From the NCBI GenBank assembly GCA_049965815.1, contig JBMFVV010000001.1, positions 124,001 through 188,000 of the forward strand: a stretch of 64,000 bases of DNA, read 5' to 3'. Shown here in pieces: positions 17,457 through 26,429 of this stretch (its first letter is position 1; the number at the start of each line of letters is the position of its first letter). This stretch comes from GCA-001856825 sp049965815. Its GTDB lineage: Archaea > Thermoplasmatota > Thermoplasmata > Thermoplasmatales > GCA-001856825. A model generated the notes under the pieces. That model worked only from the letters and a program-made list of their open reading frames with translations. It had not been told where the DNA came from and made no database searches. Made by a program: the position numbers and the translations under genes.

Positions 17457-17855
17457 TTAGTCTTGGAAAATAAACCAAGAACCCGTGGCATATGCACACA
17501 ATTTTCCGTCCCCGTCAAACACCTCTACCTTTGCAACGCAGATATTCCTTCCCTTCCTTATAACTTCCCCGACTGCCCTTGCAGGAGACTTTGAAAGGGG
17601 ATTGAGGAAATTGATATTGAGATCTGTTGTGACCTGATTCCTTTTGCCTGTGGACAGGACCGCAGTTCCGCCTGCAATGTCTACCAGAGAACAAATGACA
17701 CCGCCATTAACAAAATTTCCCAGTCTCAAGTGCTTATCCTCCAAATGAAGAATGGATTCCGCCTTTCCTTCTCTCAAAATTTTCGTCTTTATGCCAACAT
17801 AGTTCATGAAAGCGTCCTTATTCACTAACTGCTCCATGATTTCCTGGTCATCCAT
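17457..17855 (-). CDS. PaaI-type hotdog-fold acyl-CoA thioesterase
   Basis: 132 aa, the usual size of a single hotdog domain. The pattern 'NFVNGGVICSLVDIAGGTAVLST' (about 50-72) contains the Asn-Gly-Gly and Asp positions of the PaaI/YdiI-like active site, followed by 'TTDLNINFLNPL' strand. Members hydrolyse acyl-CoA or aryl-CoA thioesters, often as a salvage step. It is divergent from a methyltransferase gene with only 36 bp between the start codons, so both are probably leaderless and share an AT-rich promoter zone. Confidence 0.82.
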   Translation of the reverse strand: MDDQEIMEQLVNKDAFMNYVGIKTKILREGKAESILHLEDKHLRLGNFVNGGVICSLVDIAGGTAVLSTGKRNQVTTDLNINFLNPLSKSPARAVGEVIRKGRNICVAKVEVFDGDGKLCAYATGSWFIFQD

Positions 17856-17891
17856 AACTCGAAATACATAACTGCTATATTAACAGGATTT

Positions 17892-18509
17892 ATGGGACAG
17901 GATCAGAAGAAATCATGGAATAGGGAATACAGGCTCAAGGGGAAACTCTGGAGAGGAGAACTCAAGGAAAAGGGCATTTTAAGCGAATCTCTCCTCCCTG
18001 GACTGACCCTAGACAACGGTTGCGGAAATGGAAAGGGAACTCCGCCGGCTGATGAAGTGATAGGACTTGACTTCTCGATCTTCGCCCTATCTCTGTACGG
18101 GTCAAACTCTAAGGTGCTTGGTGACATGGTGAACCTTCCATTCAAGGACGGGTCCTTTTCAAATGTCCTGTTCATTCATTCTCTGGACCATCTCAGCAAG
18201 GAAGATAGATTACTGGCCCTGCGGGAGGCCGGCAGGGTCCTGAAAGATGGAGGCAGGGTCGTGGCAAGAGTGTTCTCAAGGGAGGATTTCAGGTATGGAA
18301 AGGGGAAGGAGATAGAGGAAGGAACATTTCTGCGTGGAAACAGAATTCAAACACATTATTTCGATAAGGAAGAGTTCTCCATTGGACAGGTATTTAAAGT
18401 TATCAATTTAATCGAAATTAATTATAAAATAAATATTCAAAAGAATATATTTAAAAGGCAAGAGTTTATTATAATTTTAACAAAATCTAAATCAGAAAAT
18501 TACCAATAA
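17892..18509 (+). CDS. Class I SAM-dependent methyltransferase
   Basis: 205 aa. Motif I 'LTLDNGCGNGKGTPP' (about 38-52) and post-motif 'VIGLDFSIFALSLYG' followed by 'GDMVNLPFKDGSFSNVLFIHSLDHLSKEDR' fit the Methyltransf_11 group. The substrate is unknown; small-molecule or quinone/tetrapyrrole methylation are both possible. The last 40 codons are AT-rich and lysine/isoleucine-rich compared with the rest. ATG 17892 is only a few bases beyond the expected transcription start. Confidence 0.8.
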   Translation: MGQDQKKSWNREYRLKGKLWRGELKEKGILSESLLPGLTLDNGCGNGKGTPPADEVIGLDFSIFALSLYGSNSKVLGDMVNLPFKDGSFSNVLFIHSLDHLSKEDRLLALREAGRVLKDGGRVVARVFSREDFRYGKGKEIEEGTFLRGNRIQTHYFDKEEFSIGQVFKVINLIEINYKINIQKNIFKRQEFIIILTKSKSENYQ

Positions 18510-18550
18510 TATTGCTCTGAACTAGCTTATATAGGGCCTGATTGCAAATC

Positions 18551-18560
18551 ATATATATAT
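18551..18560 (+). promoter_or_regulatory. gyrB promoter TATA box
   Basis: ATATATATAT at 18551-18560 lies 28 nt before the gyrB ATG (18588). An archaeal start site about 25 nt downstream would give a leader of only a few bases. GAGGT (18582-18586) touches the ATG and is too close to be a normal ribosome site. Confidence 0.6.
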
Positions 18561-18587
18561 GCGTTCAACGTATAGGTTATCGAGGTT

Positions 18588-20582
18588 ATGGAAGATTATA
18601 CTGCAAAGGATATTGTTGTGCTCGAAGGACTGAAGGCAGTCAGAAAGAGACCGGCAATGTACATAGGAAGCACCGATGTAAGGGGCCTTCACCAGCTCCT
18701 GTACGAGGTTCTGGACAATAGTGTCGACGAAGCAATGGGTGGTTACTGTAAGAACATCTTCGTTACTGTCAAGGGGAAGACAGTCACTATTGAGGACGAT
18801 GGAAGGGGAATTCCGGTGGACATTCATCCTAAATATAACAAGTCGGCGCTTGAGATAGTTCTGACTGAACTGCACTCTGGTGCAAAGTTCGAGCAGAAAG
18901 TTTACAAGGTATCTGGAGGGCTTCATGGAGTAGGAGTGCATGTTGTAAATGCACTGTCCTCCAGCTTTGAGATCTTTGTCAAGAGAGGGGGATTTGTCTA
19001 TCACCAGGGTTATTCGAAGGGAGATAAGCTCACTCCCGTGGAAAAGGTTGGAAAGATAGAGGATGGGAAGATCAGCTGGATCAGGGCAATAAACACGAAT
19101 TTCCATTTCAATTCACCGACAGGCACTCTCATAAGTTTTGAACCTGACGAAACAATAATGGAAACGGCCGAGTATACCCTAGAGACCGTTAAGGGAAGGA
19201 TAGAAGAGCTTTCCTACCTGAACAAAGGACTGGCAATCACACTGGACTGGAATGGAAATATTGTCACCTACCAGCATGAAGGTGGAATAGAGGAAATGGT
19301 CAAAAACATGAACAAGGGGAAGAAGACACTTCACGATGAAATCATATACGGCCAGATCAAGTTCAACGGAGAAATGAAAGATATTTCCAACGGGAACAGC
19401 AAGAACTCTAAGGAAGATTCAGATTCTTCACAGCCCAGCACATACATTGAATTTGCCATTCAGTACAATGAAACAGTGGGAGAGAATCTACTTGCATTCG
19501 CAAACGACATCAACACAAGAGAAGGGGGAACACACGTATCAGGATTCAAGGCCGCCCTGACAAAGGTGCTGAACGACGAGGCCAAGAGGCAGGACATCAT
19601 CAAGGAAGAGAATTATTTCACTGGAGAAGATGTTAGAGAAGGACTTACTGCCGTGATAAGCGTGAAGATACCGGAGCCTCAATTTGAAGGCCAGACAAAG
19701 GAGAAACTAGGAAACAGCAACGTTAAGGGGATGGTGTTCAGCGGTGTTGCAGAACATCTAAAGAGGTATTTTGAAGACCACCCAAGGGTATCTGAGATCA
19801 TATGCAAGAAGGCGTACCAGGCAGCAGAAGCAAGGGAAGCAGCCAGGAATGCCAGAGAAATGGTCAGATCAAAATCAACGCTCAGTGCCACTCTGCCGGG
19901 AAAGCTAGCTGACTGCACGTTAGAAGATCCTGAGAAAACTGAACTCTATGTGGTGGAAGGTGACTCGGCAGCCGGACCTGCAAAACAGGGAAGGGACAGA
20001 TCATTCCAGGCAATTCTCCCTCTTAGGGGAAAGATTCTGAATGTTGAGAAGGCCGCATGGGACAAGATTTTAAAGAACAACGAAGTGAAAAATCTGTTTG
20101 CTGCGATCAACATGGGCCCCAACGATCCTTACGACCCGAAGAAGCTGAGATATGGGAAAATCATATTCATGACAGATGCTGATGTAGACGGGAGCCACAT
20201 AAGGACCCTGCTGCTGACGCTTTTCTACAGACACTTGAAGGAACTGCTGGTAAACGGCCACGTTTACATTGCAGTAGTGCCACTCTTCAGGATACAGAAG
20301 GGTACGGTTGTAAAGTACGTTTATACTGAAAGAGAAAAGGATGCACTGATCAAACAAATGTCAAACCCGATCGTGCAGAGATTCAAAGGTCTGGGTGAGA
20401 TGAACCCAGACCAGCTGTGGGATACTGCAATGAATCCGGAAACAAGAAAACTTGTCAGAGTGCAGATTGAGGATGCTCAGGAAGCTGATGCACTTTTTAC
20501 CCTACTTATGGGAGAAGAGGTACAGCCCAGGAAGGACTACATAATGAGTCATGCAACTGAAGCCCAAAACATAGATGTGTGA
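18588..20582 (+). CDS. gyrB: DNA gyrase subunit B
   Basis: 664 aa. GHKL ATPase motifs: 'EVLDNSVDEAM' (about 41-51), 'DDGRGIPV' (78-85) and 'GLHGVGVHVVNALS' (about 112-125); then transducer, and the Toprim parts 'LYVVEGDSAAGPAKQGRDR' with 'PLRGKILNVE', and the metal-binding 'DADVDGSHIRTLLL'. GyrB drives ATP-dependent strand passage in the A2B2 gyrase. Gyrase in archaea is a bacterial acquisition limited to some euryarchaeal groups including Thermoplasmatales. gyrA begins 5 nt after the stop, so both subunits come from one transcript. Confidence 0.97.
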   Translation: MEDYTAKDIVVLEGLKAVRKRPAMYIGSTDVRGLHQLLYEVLDNSVDEAMGGYCKNIFVTVKGKTVTIEDDGRGIPVDIHPKYNKSALEIVLTELHSGAKFEQKVYKVSGGLHGVGVHVVNALSSSFEIFVKRGGFVYHQGYSKGDKLTPVEKVGKIEDGKISWIRAINTNFHFNSPTGTLISFEPDETIMETAEYTLETVKGRIEELSYLNKGLAITLDWNGNIVTYQHEGGIEEMVKNMNKGKKTLHDEIIYGQIKFNGEMKDISNGNSKNSKEDSDSSQPSTYIEFAIQYNETVGENLLAFANDINTREGGTHVSGFKAALTKVLNDEAKRQDIIKEENYFTGEDVREGLTAVISVKIPEPQFEGQTKEKLGNSNVKGMVFSGVAEHLKRYFEDHPRVSEIICKKAYQAAEAREAARNAREMVRSKSTLSATLPGKLADCTLEDPEKTELYVVEGDSAAGPAKQGRDRSFQAILPLRGKILNVEKAAWDKILKNNEVKNLFAAINMGPNDPYDPKKLRYGKIIFMTDADVDGSHIRTLLLTLFYRHLKELLVNGHVYIAVVPLFRIQKGTVVKYVYTEREKDALIKQMSNPIVQRFKGLGEMNPDQLWDTAMNPETRKLVRVQIEDAQEADALFTLLMGEEVQPRKDYIMSHATEAQNIDV

Positions 20583-20587
20583 TTTGG

Positions 20588-22960
20588 ATGATAGAGAACA
20601 CAGCAATTGAAAAGGAAATGAAATACTCTTACCTGGATTACGCGATGAGCGTCATCCTTGCGAGAGCTATTCCAGATGTTAAGGATGGCCTGAAGCCGGT
20701 TCAGAGAAGGATACTCTATTCAATGTACGAGATGGGAGTAACATTTGACAAGCCATACAGGAAGTCGGCAAGAATTGTGGGGGATGTTATGGGTAAGTAC
20801 CATCCGCATGGAGATTCTGCCATATATTCTGCAATGGCTAGGATGGCCCAAGATTTTTCACTGCGTTACACTCTTGTGGATGGGCAGGGGAACTGGGGGT
20901 CAAGAGATGGAGATCCACCCGGGGCCATGAGGTACACTGAGGCAAGGCTGACAAAGATATCGAATGAAATGCTTGCAGATATTGAATACGATACTGTAGA
21001 TTTCACGCTCAATTTTGATGGAACGCTTAAACAGCCCCTCTATCTGCCTTCCAAGATTCCTAATATTCTTCTAAATGGTACTTCTGGAATAGCTGTTGGT
21101 ATGGCAACCAACATGCCTCCTCACAATTTGACGGAGATAGTGGACGGCCTGATACTGCTGATAAGGAACAGGGAAGCGGGACTGGAAGATTTGCTGAATG
21201 TCATCACAGGACCGGATTTCCCAACTGGGGGGATCATACTTGGGAAGAAAGGCATAATAGATGCCTATAGAACAGGAAGGGGGAAATTTGACCTGAGGGC
21301 CAGGGCGGAGATACAGAAGAATGAGATAATATTCACTGAAGTTCCTTACGAGGTAAACAAGTCAGAGCTTCTCAAAAAGATTGCTGAACTCTCGAAGGAT
21401 GGCGTTATCGGCGGAATTTCAAACATAAAGGATGAGAGCAACAAGGACGGCATCAGGATTGTGATAAAGGTAAAGAACGATTTCAGCCCAGAGATCACGT
21501 TGAACCAGATATACGAGCATACCCAGGCCCAGGTTTCTTATGGAATCATCAACCTTGTTCTGGTGAACAACGTGCCCAGAACGATGGGTCTCAAGGACAT
21601 AATGGTGGAATATCTCAACCACAGGGAGTCCGTTGTCAGGAAGAGGACAGAATTCTTCCTGAAAAAAGCGAGGGAAAGGGAGCACATTCTTGAGGCGCTT
21701 GTAAAGGCACTTGATGAAATAGACATGACCATCAAGATAATCAGAACGTCCAAGGAAGTCAAGGATGCAAGGGATGGACTGAAGAAACAATTCTCCCTCG
21801 ACGACCTGCAGGCAAATGCGATACTGGAAACAAGGTTGCAGAAGCTGACCGGCATGGAAATTGCAGACTTGAAGAAGGAGATGAAGGAGATAAGGGACAA
21901 CATCAAAAATTACCTGGAAATCCTGGCGAACGAGAGCAAGAGGTGGGACCTGATCGTTGAGGAGCTGGAAGAGATAAAGGAAAAGTATGGAGATTCCAGG
22001 CAGACGGAAATAACTGAGTCATATGTGGAAACCACCGAGGAGGAACTGATTCCTCACGAAGTGGACACAATTGTCCTCACGGAAGACAACAGGATAAGCA
22101 GGATAGAGGCTGATACATTTTCGGCACAGAAGAGGGGTGGAAAGGGCGTCTATACCGGATCAAACGAAAGCGAAATCAAGCAGGTGATTACTTGCGACTC
22201 CCACGACAGGGTGTTCTTCTTCTCAGATGTTGGGAAAGTCTTCCAGATGAAGGCATACAGCATACCGAAAGGAGAGAGGAGATCGAGGGCAAAGTTGATT
22301 TCAGCAGTCTTCGAAAACATGAAGGGGCGCATCGTATTCATAATGAGCGAAAAGGGAAGCGAGGGGAAGAAGTACCTGCTCTTTGTTACGGAAAGAGGAA
22401 GGGTGAAGAAGACTGAGATATCGCAGTACACCAACATAAGATCAAATGGACTGATAGCCCTTAAGCTGAGACCGGGCGATCTGCTGAAGGACGTTTTTGT
22501 AACTGCAGGTGATGAAAAAGTTGCGCTTCTCTCGACAGACGGGAGACTGGTGCTTGTGGATGAGAAGGAATTCAGGTCGATGGGACGCCCAGCATCAGGT
22601 GTCACTGGAATAAGGTTTGCTGGAGACAACAAGGTCGCAAGCGATGCCACAATAGTCTCAGATGAAATGATAGTGATATCGGAGAAGGGATTGGGAAAGA
22701 AAGTTAGCGTTGAGGACTTCACAATGAGACATCGTGGAGCTAAAGGGATGAGAGCTATTAAGGTCACGGAAAGGACGGGCAAGCCGATCTACGTTTCATC
22801 CATCAATGATAACGACGAACTCCTGATTATAACCAAGAACGGAAAGACGATAAGAACAGGGGTAGCTGCCATTCCGCAAAAGGGAAGGAACGCCCAAGGG
22901 GTTAAGTTGATAGACCTGGATGAGGGCGACCAGGTGGTTTCAGTCACTCGGATCTCTTGA
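20588..22960 (+). CDS. gyrA: DNA gyrase subunit A
   Basis: About 790 aa from ATG 20588; a GTG at 20579 is in frame but the GTGAT ribosome-like site sits 4 nt before the ATG. N-terminal 'YSYLDYAMSVILARAIPDVKDGLKP' and the active-site tyrosine in 'GAMRYTEARL' (Y116) make the covalent DNA link. The C-terminal beta-pinwheel contains a GyrA box 'QKRGGKG' (near residue 510), which wraps DNA and marks true gyrase (negative supercoiling) rather than topoisomerase IV. Its 3' end overlaps the convergent mevalonate kinase gene by 17 bp. Confidence 0.97.
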   Translation: MIENTAIEKEMKYSYLDYAMSVILARAIPDVKDGLKPVQRRILYSMYEMGVTFDKPYRKSARIVGDVMGKYHPHGDSAIYSAMARMAQDFSLRYTLVDGQGNWGSRDGDPPGAMRYTEARLTKISNEMLADIEYDTVDFTLNFDGTLKQPLYLPSKIPNILLNGTSGIAVGMATNMPPHNLTEIVDGLILLIRNREAGLEDLLNVITGPDFPTGGIILGKKGIIDAYRTGRGKFDLRARAEIQKNEIIFTEVPYEVNKSELLKKIAELSKDGVIGGISNIKDESNKDGIRIVIKVKNDFSPEITLNQIYEHTQAQVSYGIINLVLVNNVPRTMGLKDIMVEYLNHRESVVRKRTEFFLKKAREREHILEALVKALDEIDMTIKIIRTSKEVKDARDGLKKQFSLDDLQANAILETRLQKLTGMEIADLKKEMKEIRDNIKNYLEILANESKRWDLIVEELEEIKEKYGDSRQTEITESYVETTEEELIPHEVDTIVLTEDNRISRIEADTFSAQKRGGKGVYTGSNESEIKQVITCDSHDRVFFFSDVGKVFQMKAYSIPKGERRSRAKLISAVFENMKGRIVFIMSEKGSEGKKYLLFVTERGRVKKTEISQYTNIRSNGLIALKLRPGDLLKDVFVTAGDEKVALLSTDGRLVLVDEKEFRSMGRPASGVTGIRFAGDNKVASDATIVSDEMIVISEKGLGKKVSVEDFTMRHRGAKGMRAIKVTERTGKPIYVSSINDNDELLIITKNGKTIRTGVAAIPQKGRNAQGVKLIDLDEGDQVVSVTRIS

Positions 22961-23828
22961 ATATACCTGCGCTCGTGGTGGAAGTGTCAAAGACCATCAC
23001 GTTCAGTTCCTTCAATTTCTTCAATAATCTTTCTTTATCTCTTGGGACTATTATTACGGCTCCTCCCCCTCCAGCGCCTGTGAGTTTTGCACCGTAACCA
23101 TACTCCCTTCCAATTGATACTATCTTCTCTATCTGATCTGTGGATATTCCAAAAACCTTCAGCTCGGAGTGGTTTTCGTTCATCAGTTCACCAACGCTGG
23201 CGATGTCCCCCTTCATCACTGCCTTCACTCCTTCCTGTGTGATATCTCCAATCCTCTTCATTATGTCCTTTGCAAAACTGCCCCTCTCATAGAATTTCCT
23301 GACCTTGGCTACCTGTTCCCTCGTAGAACCTTTGGAACCTGAATACACGACAACGAGTTCCATGTTTCTGGTAGGTATGCTGGAGAAATTCCACGAAATT
23401 CCATTCTTCTCAATCTTCCACAAAGGAATTCCCTCAGTCCCATTTGTCAGTACGAAACCGCCGGCGGATATTGTGGAAGTATCAATTGGGGAACCAAGTC
23501 CCTGCGTCTCGTACTCTATGTTAAAAGCCTCGTTTGCGAGATGCTCCTTTGTGTAATTCCTTTCGCTCATCAGGATGCCTGCTATGATCATTGATGATGT
23601 TCCCAACCCCGATCCTGACGGGACATTTGTCTCTACCTTTACGTATATGTTGTTCAGCCCGAGGTGGGATAGGGTCTTCTGTACAAATGGGGTATATTGA
23701 AGGCCGCTCCTACTGGGAATCAGGTAGATTTTTGCGAACAGGTCTACGGTGGCAGATAGTGCAGGGTAACCATAAACTACCGCGTGTTCACCGAAAAAGA
23801 TTACCTTGTGCGGAGAATAGACGACCAT
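22944..23828 (-). CDS. mvk: Mevalonate kinase (GHMP family)
   Basis: 294 aa. Classical features are 'SPHKVIFFGEHAVVYGYPAL' at the start, the ATP loop 'VPSGSGLGTSSM' (about 70-81), 'SPIDTSTISAGGF' carrying the catalytic Asp (about 113-125) and motif 3 'AKLTGAGGGGAVII' (about 250-263). These match archaeal mevalonate kinases such as that of methanococci rather than the decarboxylase-like mevalonate-3-kinase described from Thermoplasma acidophilum. Product would be mevalonate 5-phosphate for isoprenoid lipid synthesis. The gene starts 4 nt after the stop of the YbjQ-like gene, so they share a transcript. Confidence 0.9.
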   Translation of the reverse strand: MVVYSPHKVIFFGEHAVVYGYPALSATVDLFAKIYLIPSRSGLQYTPFVQKTLSHLGLNNIYVKVETNVPSGSGLGTSSMIIAGILMSERNYTKEHLANEAFNIEYETQGLGSPIDTSTISAGGFVLTNGTEGIPLWKIEKNGISWNFSSIPTRNMELVVVYSGSKGSTREQVAKVRKFYERGSFAKDIMKRIGDITQEGVKAVMKGDIASVGELMNENHSELKVFGISTDQIEKIVSIGREYGYGAKLTGAGGGGAVIIVPRDKERLLKKLKELNVMVFDTSTTSAGIFKRSE

Positions 23829-23832
23829 CCAC

Positions 23833-24219
23833 TCATTTCAAGGAAACTGGCTGACTATGGGAATCATCTTTCTGTGCAACCACGGCCGTGCCGTAGGCAA
23901 GGACTTCAGACATAGTCTGCCCTATTTCGGAAGAGTCGAACCTGACCTCTATGACTGCATTGGCCCCTAGTCCCTTTGCATGTTGCTTAAGTCTCTCAAG
24001 AGCCTCAAATCTGCTCTGATCAAGCATCTGTGTGTATTCCTTTATTTCCCCCCCAGCAATTGTTCTCAATCCAGCAATTACGTTCCCTCCGATGCCCCGT
24101 GACCTCACTATCAGGCCCCACGTGAATCCGATAACGTTTGTTATTCTGTACCCTGGTATGTAGGGTGTACTGACAATAACCAAATCTGCAGATGACGGGT
24201 TGTAGTTTCCGTTGAACAT
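23833..24219 (-). CDS. YbjQ/UPF0145 family protein
   Basis: 128 aa; residues about 14-118 are one UPF0145 domain: 'IVSTPYIPGYRITNVIGFTWGLIVRSRGIGGN', 'EYTQMLDQSRFEALERLKQHAKGLGANAVIEVRFDSSE' and 'EVLAYGTAVV'. The family forms pentamers and has no settled function (metal or stress related suggestions only). It is followed after 4 nt by mevalonate kinase on the same strand. No metal-binding cysteines are present. Confidence 0.85.
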   Translation of the reverse strand: MFNGNYNPSSADLVIVSTPYIPGYRITNVIGFTWGLIVRSRGIGGNVIAGLRTIAGGEIKEYTQMLDQSRFEALERLKQHAKGLGANAVIEVRFDSSEIGQTMSEVLAYGTAVVAQKDDSHSQPVSLK

Positions 24220-24358
24220 AAAGAAGTCAGAGTTTGAGTATATATAACAATTATGTAATAATAGTGTGCCCTGTCTACGAATGAACTCTTTGCCTTCTTG
24301 TTTTTAAAATTTGGAATGGGTAGAAAATAAAAAGTAGAAAGATTAAAGAAGATGTTGT

Positions 24359-25984
24359 TTAGTCTTCCTCTCCACCCGGTTTGCCGCCTGGTGGTTTAGG
24401 AGCTCCTGCACTCGATGCCTTTGTCGCTATTACGTCATCTATCCTCAGGATCATTACCGCAGCGTCAGTGGCGCTGTCGATGGCCTGTTTCCCAACCCTT
24501 ATTGGCTCGATGACACCCAGATCAACCATGTCGATTGGTTTCCCCTTCACGACGTCAACTCCAGCATTCTTCTTTCCATCTGCATGCTCTTTCTTCAAGG
24601 AGATCAGTATACCTATGGAATCCAGACCTGCGTTCTCTGAGAGTGTTCTCGGGATTATTTCCATTGCTTCTGCAAACTTCTCTATTGCCAGCTGTTCCCT
24701 TCCTCCAACAGATTGACTGTACTCCCTTAGCTTCATCGCTATCTCGACTGCTGCTGCTCCACCGCCAGGTGTAATCTTACCATCCTGTAGTGCAGCCGCA
24801 ACAACATGCAGTGAGTCAACCAGGCTCCTTTCAATCTCATCCACTACGTGTTCCGTTCCTCCTCTTATGAGCACAGAGACAGCTTTGGGATTCTTGCAGC
24901 CAGTAACGAAAGTAAGGTGGTCCTCGCCAATCTTCACTTCCTCAACCCTTTCTGCATTTCCAAGGTCCTTTGCTGAAAGGTCGTCCATGTTCGTTACGAT
25001 CTCTCCACCTATTGCCTTAGCGAGTTTCTCGATGTCGCTCTTCTTGACCCTTCTGGCCGCGTATATTCCATCTTTTGCAAGATAGGCCATGGCTAGGTCG
25101 TCTATTCCCTTCTGCGTGAGTACCACGTTTGCCCCTGTTGCCTTTATCTTGTCCACCATCTCTCTGAGTATGCTTTCTTCCTGCTTCTTGAACTTCGTTA
25201 TAGATTCCGGATCCTCTATCCTTATAGAAGTATCGAATTCCGGTTTCTTTATTTCTAGTGCAGCATTCAACAGTGCGATCTTTGCATTGTTCACAAGTAC
25301 AGGCATCCCTGGGTGAACCCTTTCCTTGTCCACTATGACTCCCTGGATCAACTGGGTATCATCAACCGATCCCCCCTGTTTCTTTACCAGTTGAATATCG
25401 TCGAAATCCACGAATGTCTTTCCTCCCCTTTCTTGAGCCACCTGAAGAACCGATTTCACTGCTATGTCCGCGAGATTCTTCTTGGATGTAGAAGCACCCT
25501 TGGAATTTAGAGCAGTGTTGGCTATCTTCAGGAGGACCTTCTCGTCCTTCCCCACGGGGGTTGATATATCGTTCAATACCTCCTTAGCTTTCTCAGCAGC
25601 CATTCTATAACCCGCTGCTATAACTGTTGGGTGAACGTTCTGGTTCAACAGATCTTCTGCCTTCCTCAGGAACTCTCCCGCCAGGATGGCGGCAGTTGTC
25701 GTACCATCCCCCACTTCTTGGTCTTGAGTCTTAGAGACTTCAACCATCATCTTTGCTGCGGGGTGATCTATGTCCATTTCCTTCAAAATTGTAACTCCAT
25801 CATTCGTGATAACGATATCACCAAGGGAGTCGACAAGCATCTTGTCCATTCCTCTCGGACCAAGAGTCGTCTTTACAGCATCTGAGATCGCCTTAGCTGC
25901 ATTGATATTGTTTTGCATTGCATTCTTTCCGGATTCTCTCTTCGCACCTTCTCTTAGAATAAATATTGGCTGTCCTGGCATCAT
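24359..25984 (-). CDS. thsA: Thermosome (group II chaperonin) subunit
   Basis: 541 aa. Typical start 'QPIFILREGAKRESGK', then 'LGPRGMDKMLVDSLGDIVITNDG' (about 40-62), the ATP site 'GDGTTTAAILAGEFL' (about 92-106), the apical/lid region and 'ITPGGGAAAVEIAMKL' (about 405-420), ending in a Gly/Pro-rich acidic tail (GGKPGGEED). It builds the double-ring ATP-dependent folding machine without a GroES cap. Only one subunit gene is in the window; whether it is alpha or beta type cannot be told. Two ATGs are adjacent at the start; AGGTG lies 9 nt upstream of the first. Confidence 0.97.
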   Translation of the reverse strand: MMPGQPIFILREGAKRESGKNAMQNNINAAKAISDAVKTTLGPRGMDKMLVDSLGDIVITNDGVTILKEMDIDHPAAKMMVEVSKTQDQEVGDGTTTAAILAGEFLRKAEDLLNQNVHPTVIAAGYRMAAEKAKEVLNDISTPVGKDEKVLLKIANTALNSKGASTSKKNLADIAVKSVLQVAQERGGKTFVDFDDIQLVKKQGGSVDDTQLIQGVIVDKERVHPGMPVLVNNAKIALLNAALEIKKPEFDTSIRIEDPESITKFKKQEESILREMVDKIKATGANVVLTQKGIDDLAMAYLAKDGIYAARRVKKSDIEKLAKAIGGEIVTNMDDLSAKDLGNAERVEEVKIGEDHLTFVTGCKNPKAVSVLIRGGTEHVVDEIERSLVDSLHVVAAALQDGKITPGGGAAAVEIAMKLREYSQSVGGREQLAIEKFAEAMEIIPRTLSENAGLDSIGILISLKKEHADGKKNAGVDVVKGKPIDMVDLGVIEPIRVGKQAIDSATDAAVMILRIDDVIATKASSAGAPKPPGGKPGGEED

Positions 25985-26020
25985 TTAACTGGACACCTCG
26001 TTTCCGTATTTTATTCTTCT

Positions 26021-26028
26021 ATATAAAT
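26021..26028 (-). promoter_or_regulatory. Thermosome promoter TATA box
   Basis: On the minus strand TTTATATA lies 37 nt upstream of the thermosome ATG, preceded by CATGCA, which could act as BRE. A start about 25 nt downstream leaves a short leader carrying GAGGTGTCC. Confidence 0.55.
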
Positions 26029-26138
26029 GCATGGAATAGCACCAATTGCGACCAACAAGAAAACTTTGATACAGAGCCGTTTTCTTGATAATCAATGGAA
26101 TGGAAACCGAGATATATTGAATAGAGATTAGCGATAAC

Positions 26139-26211
26139 GCCACCGTGGCTCAGTTGGTAGAGCAGCTGATTCGTAATCAGCAGGTCGGGGGTCCGAATCC
26201 CTCCGGTGGCT
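26139..26211 (+). tRNA. tRNA-Thr (anticodon CGT)
   Basis: 73 nt cloverleaf: acceptor GCCACCG pairs with CGGTGGC, anticodon stem GCTGA/TCAGC encloses loop TTCGTAA with anticodon CGT, and the T arm is GGGGG-TCCGAAT-CCCTC like with one G-T pair. Discriminator is T and CCA is not encoded. A TATATT element at 26113-26118 is placed about 25 nt upstream. No intron. The following 218 bp to the symporter end hold no gene. Confidence 0.95.
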
Positions 26212-26429
26212 TCGGGCATTCTGAGATGGTAGTCCAGCATCTATGGTATCATCACAATCTATCCACTCAGAAAATGCACCTGTGATTTCTGTTCTTTTCT
26301 TTGAGGAAATAGATACCACAAAATGATGTTAAATGTGCATCCATTGCAGAAGATGCTTTAGTGCAACATATTTCTGGGTGAATTTGAGAAAATAGACATG
26401 AAAATAAAATAAAAAAAATAGTAGAAAAT

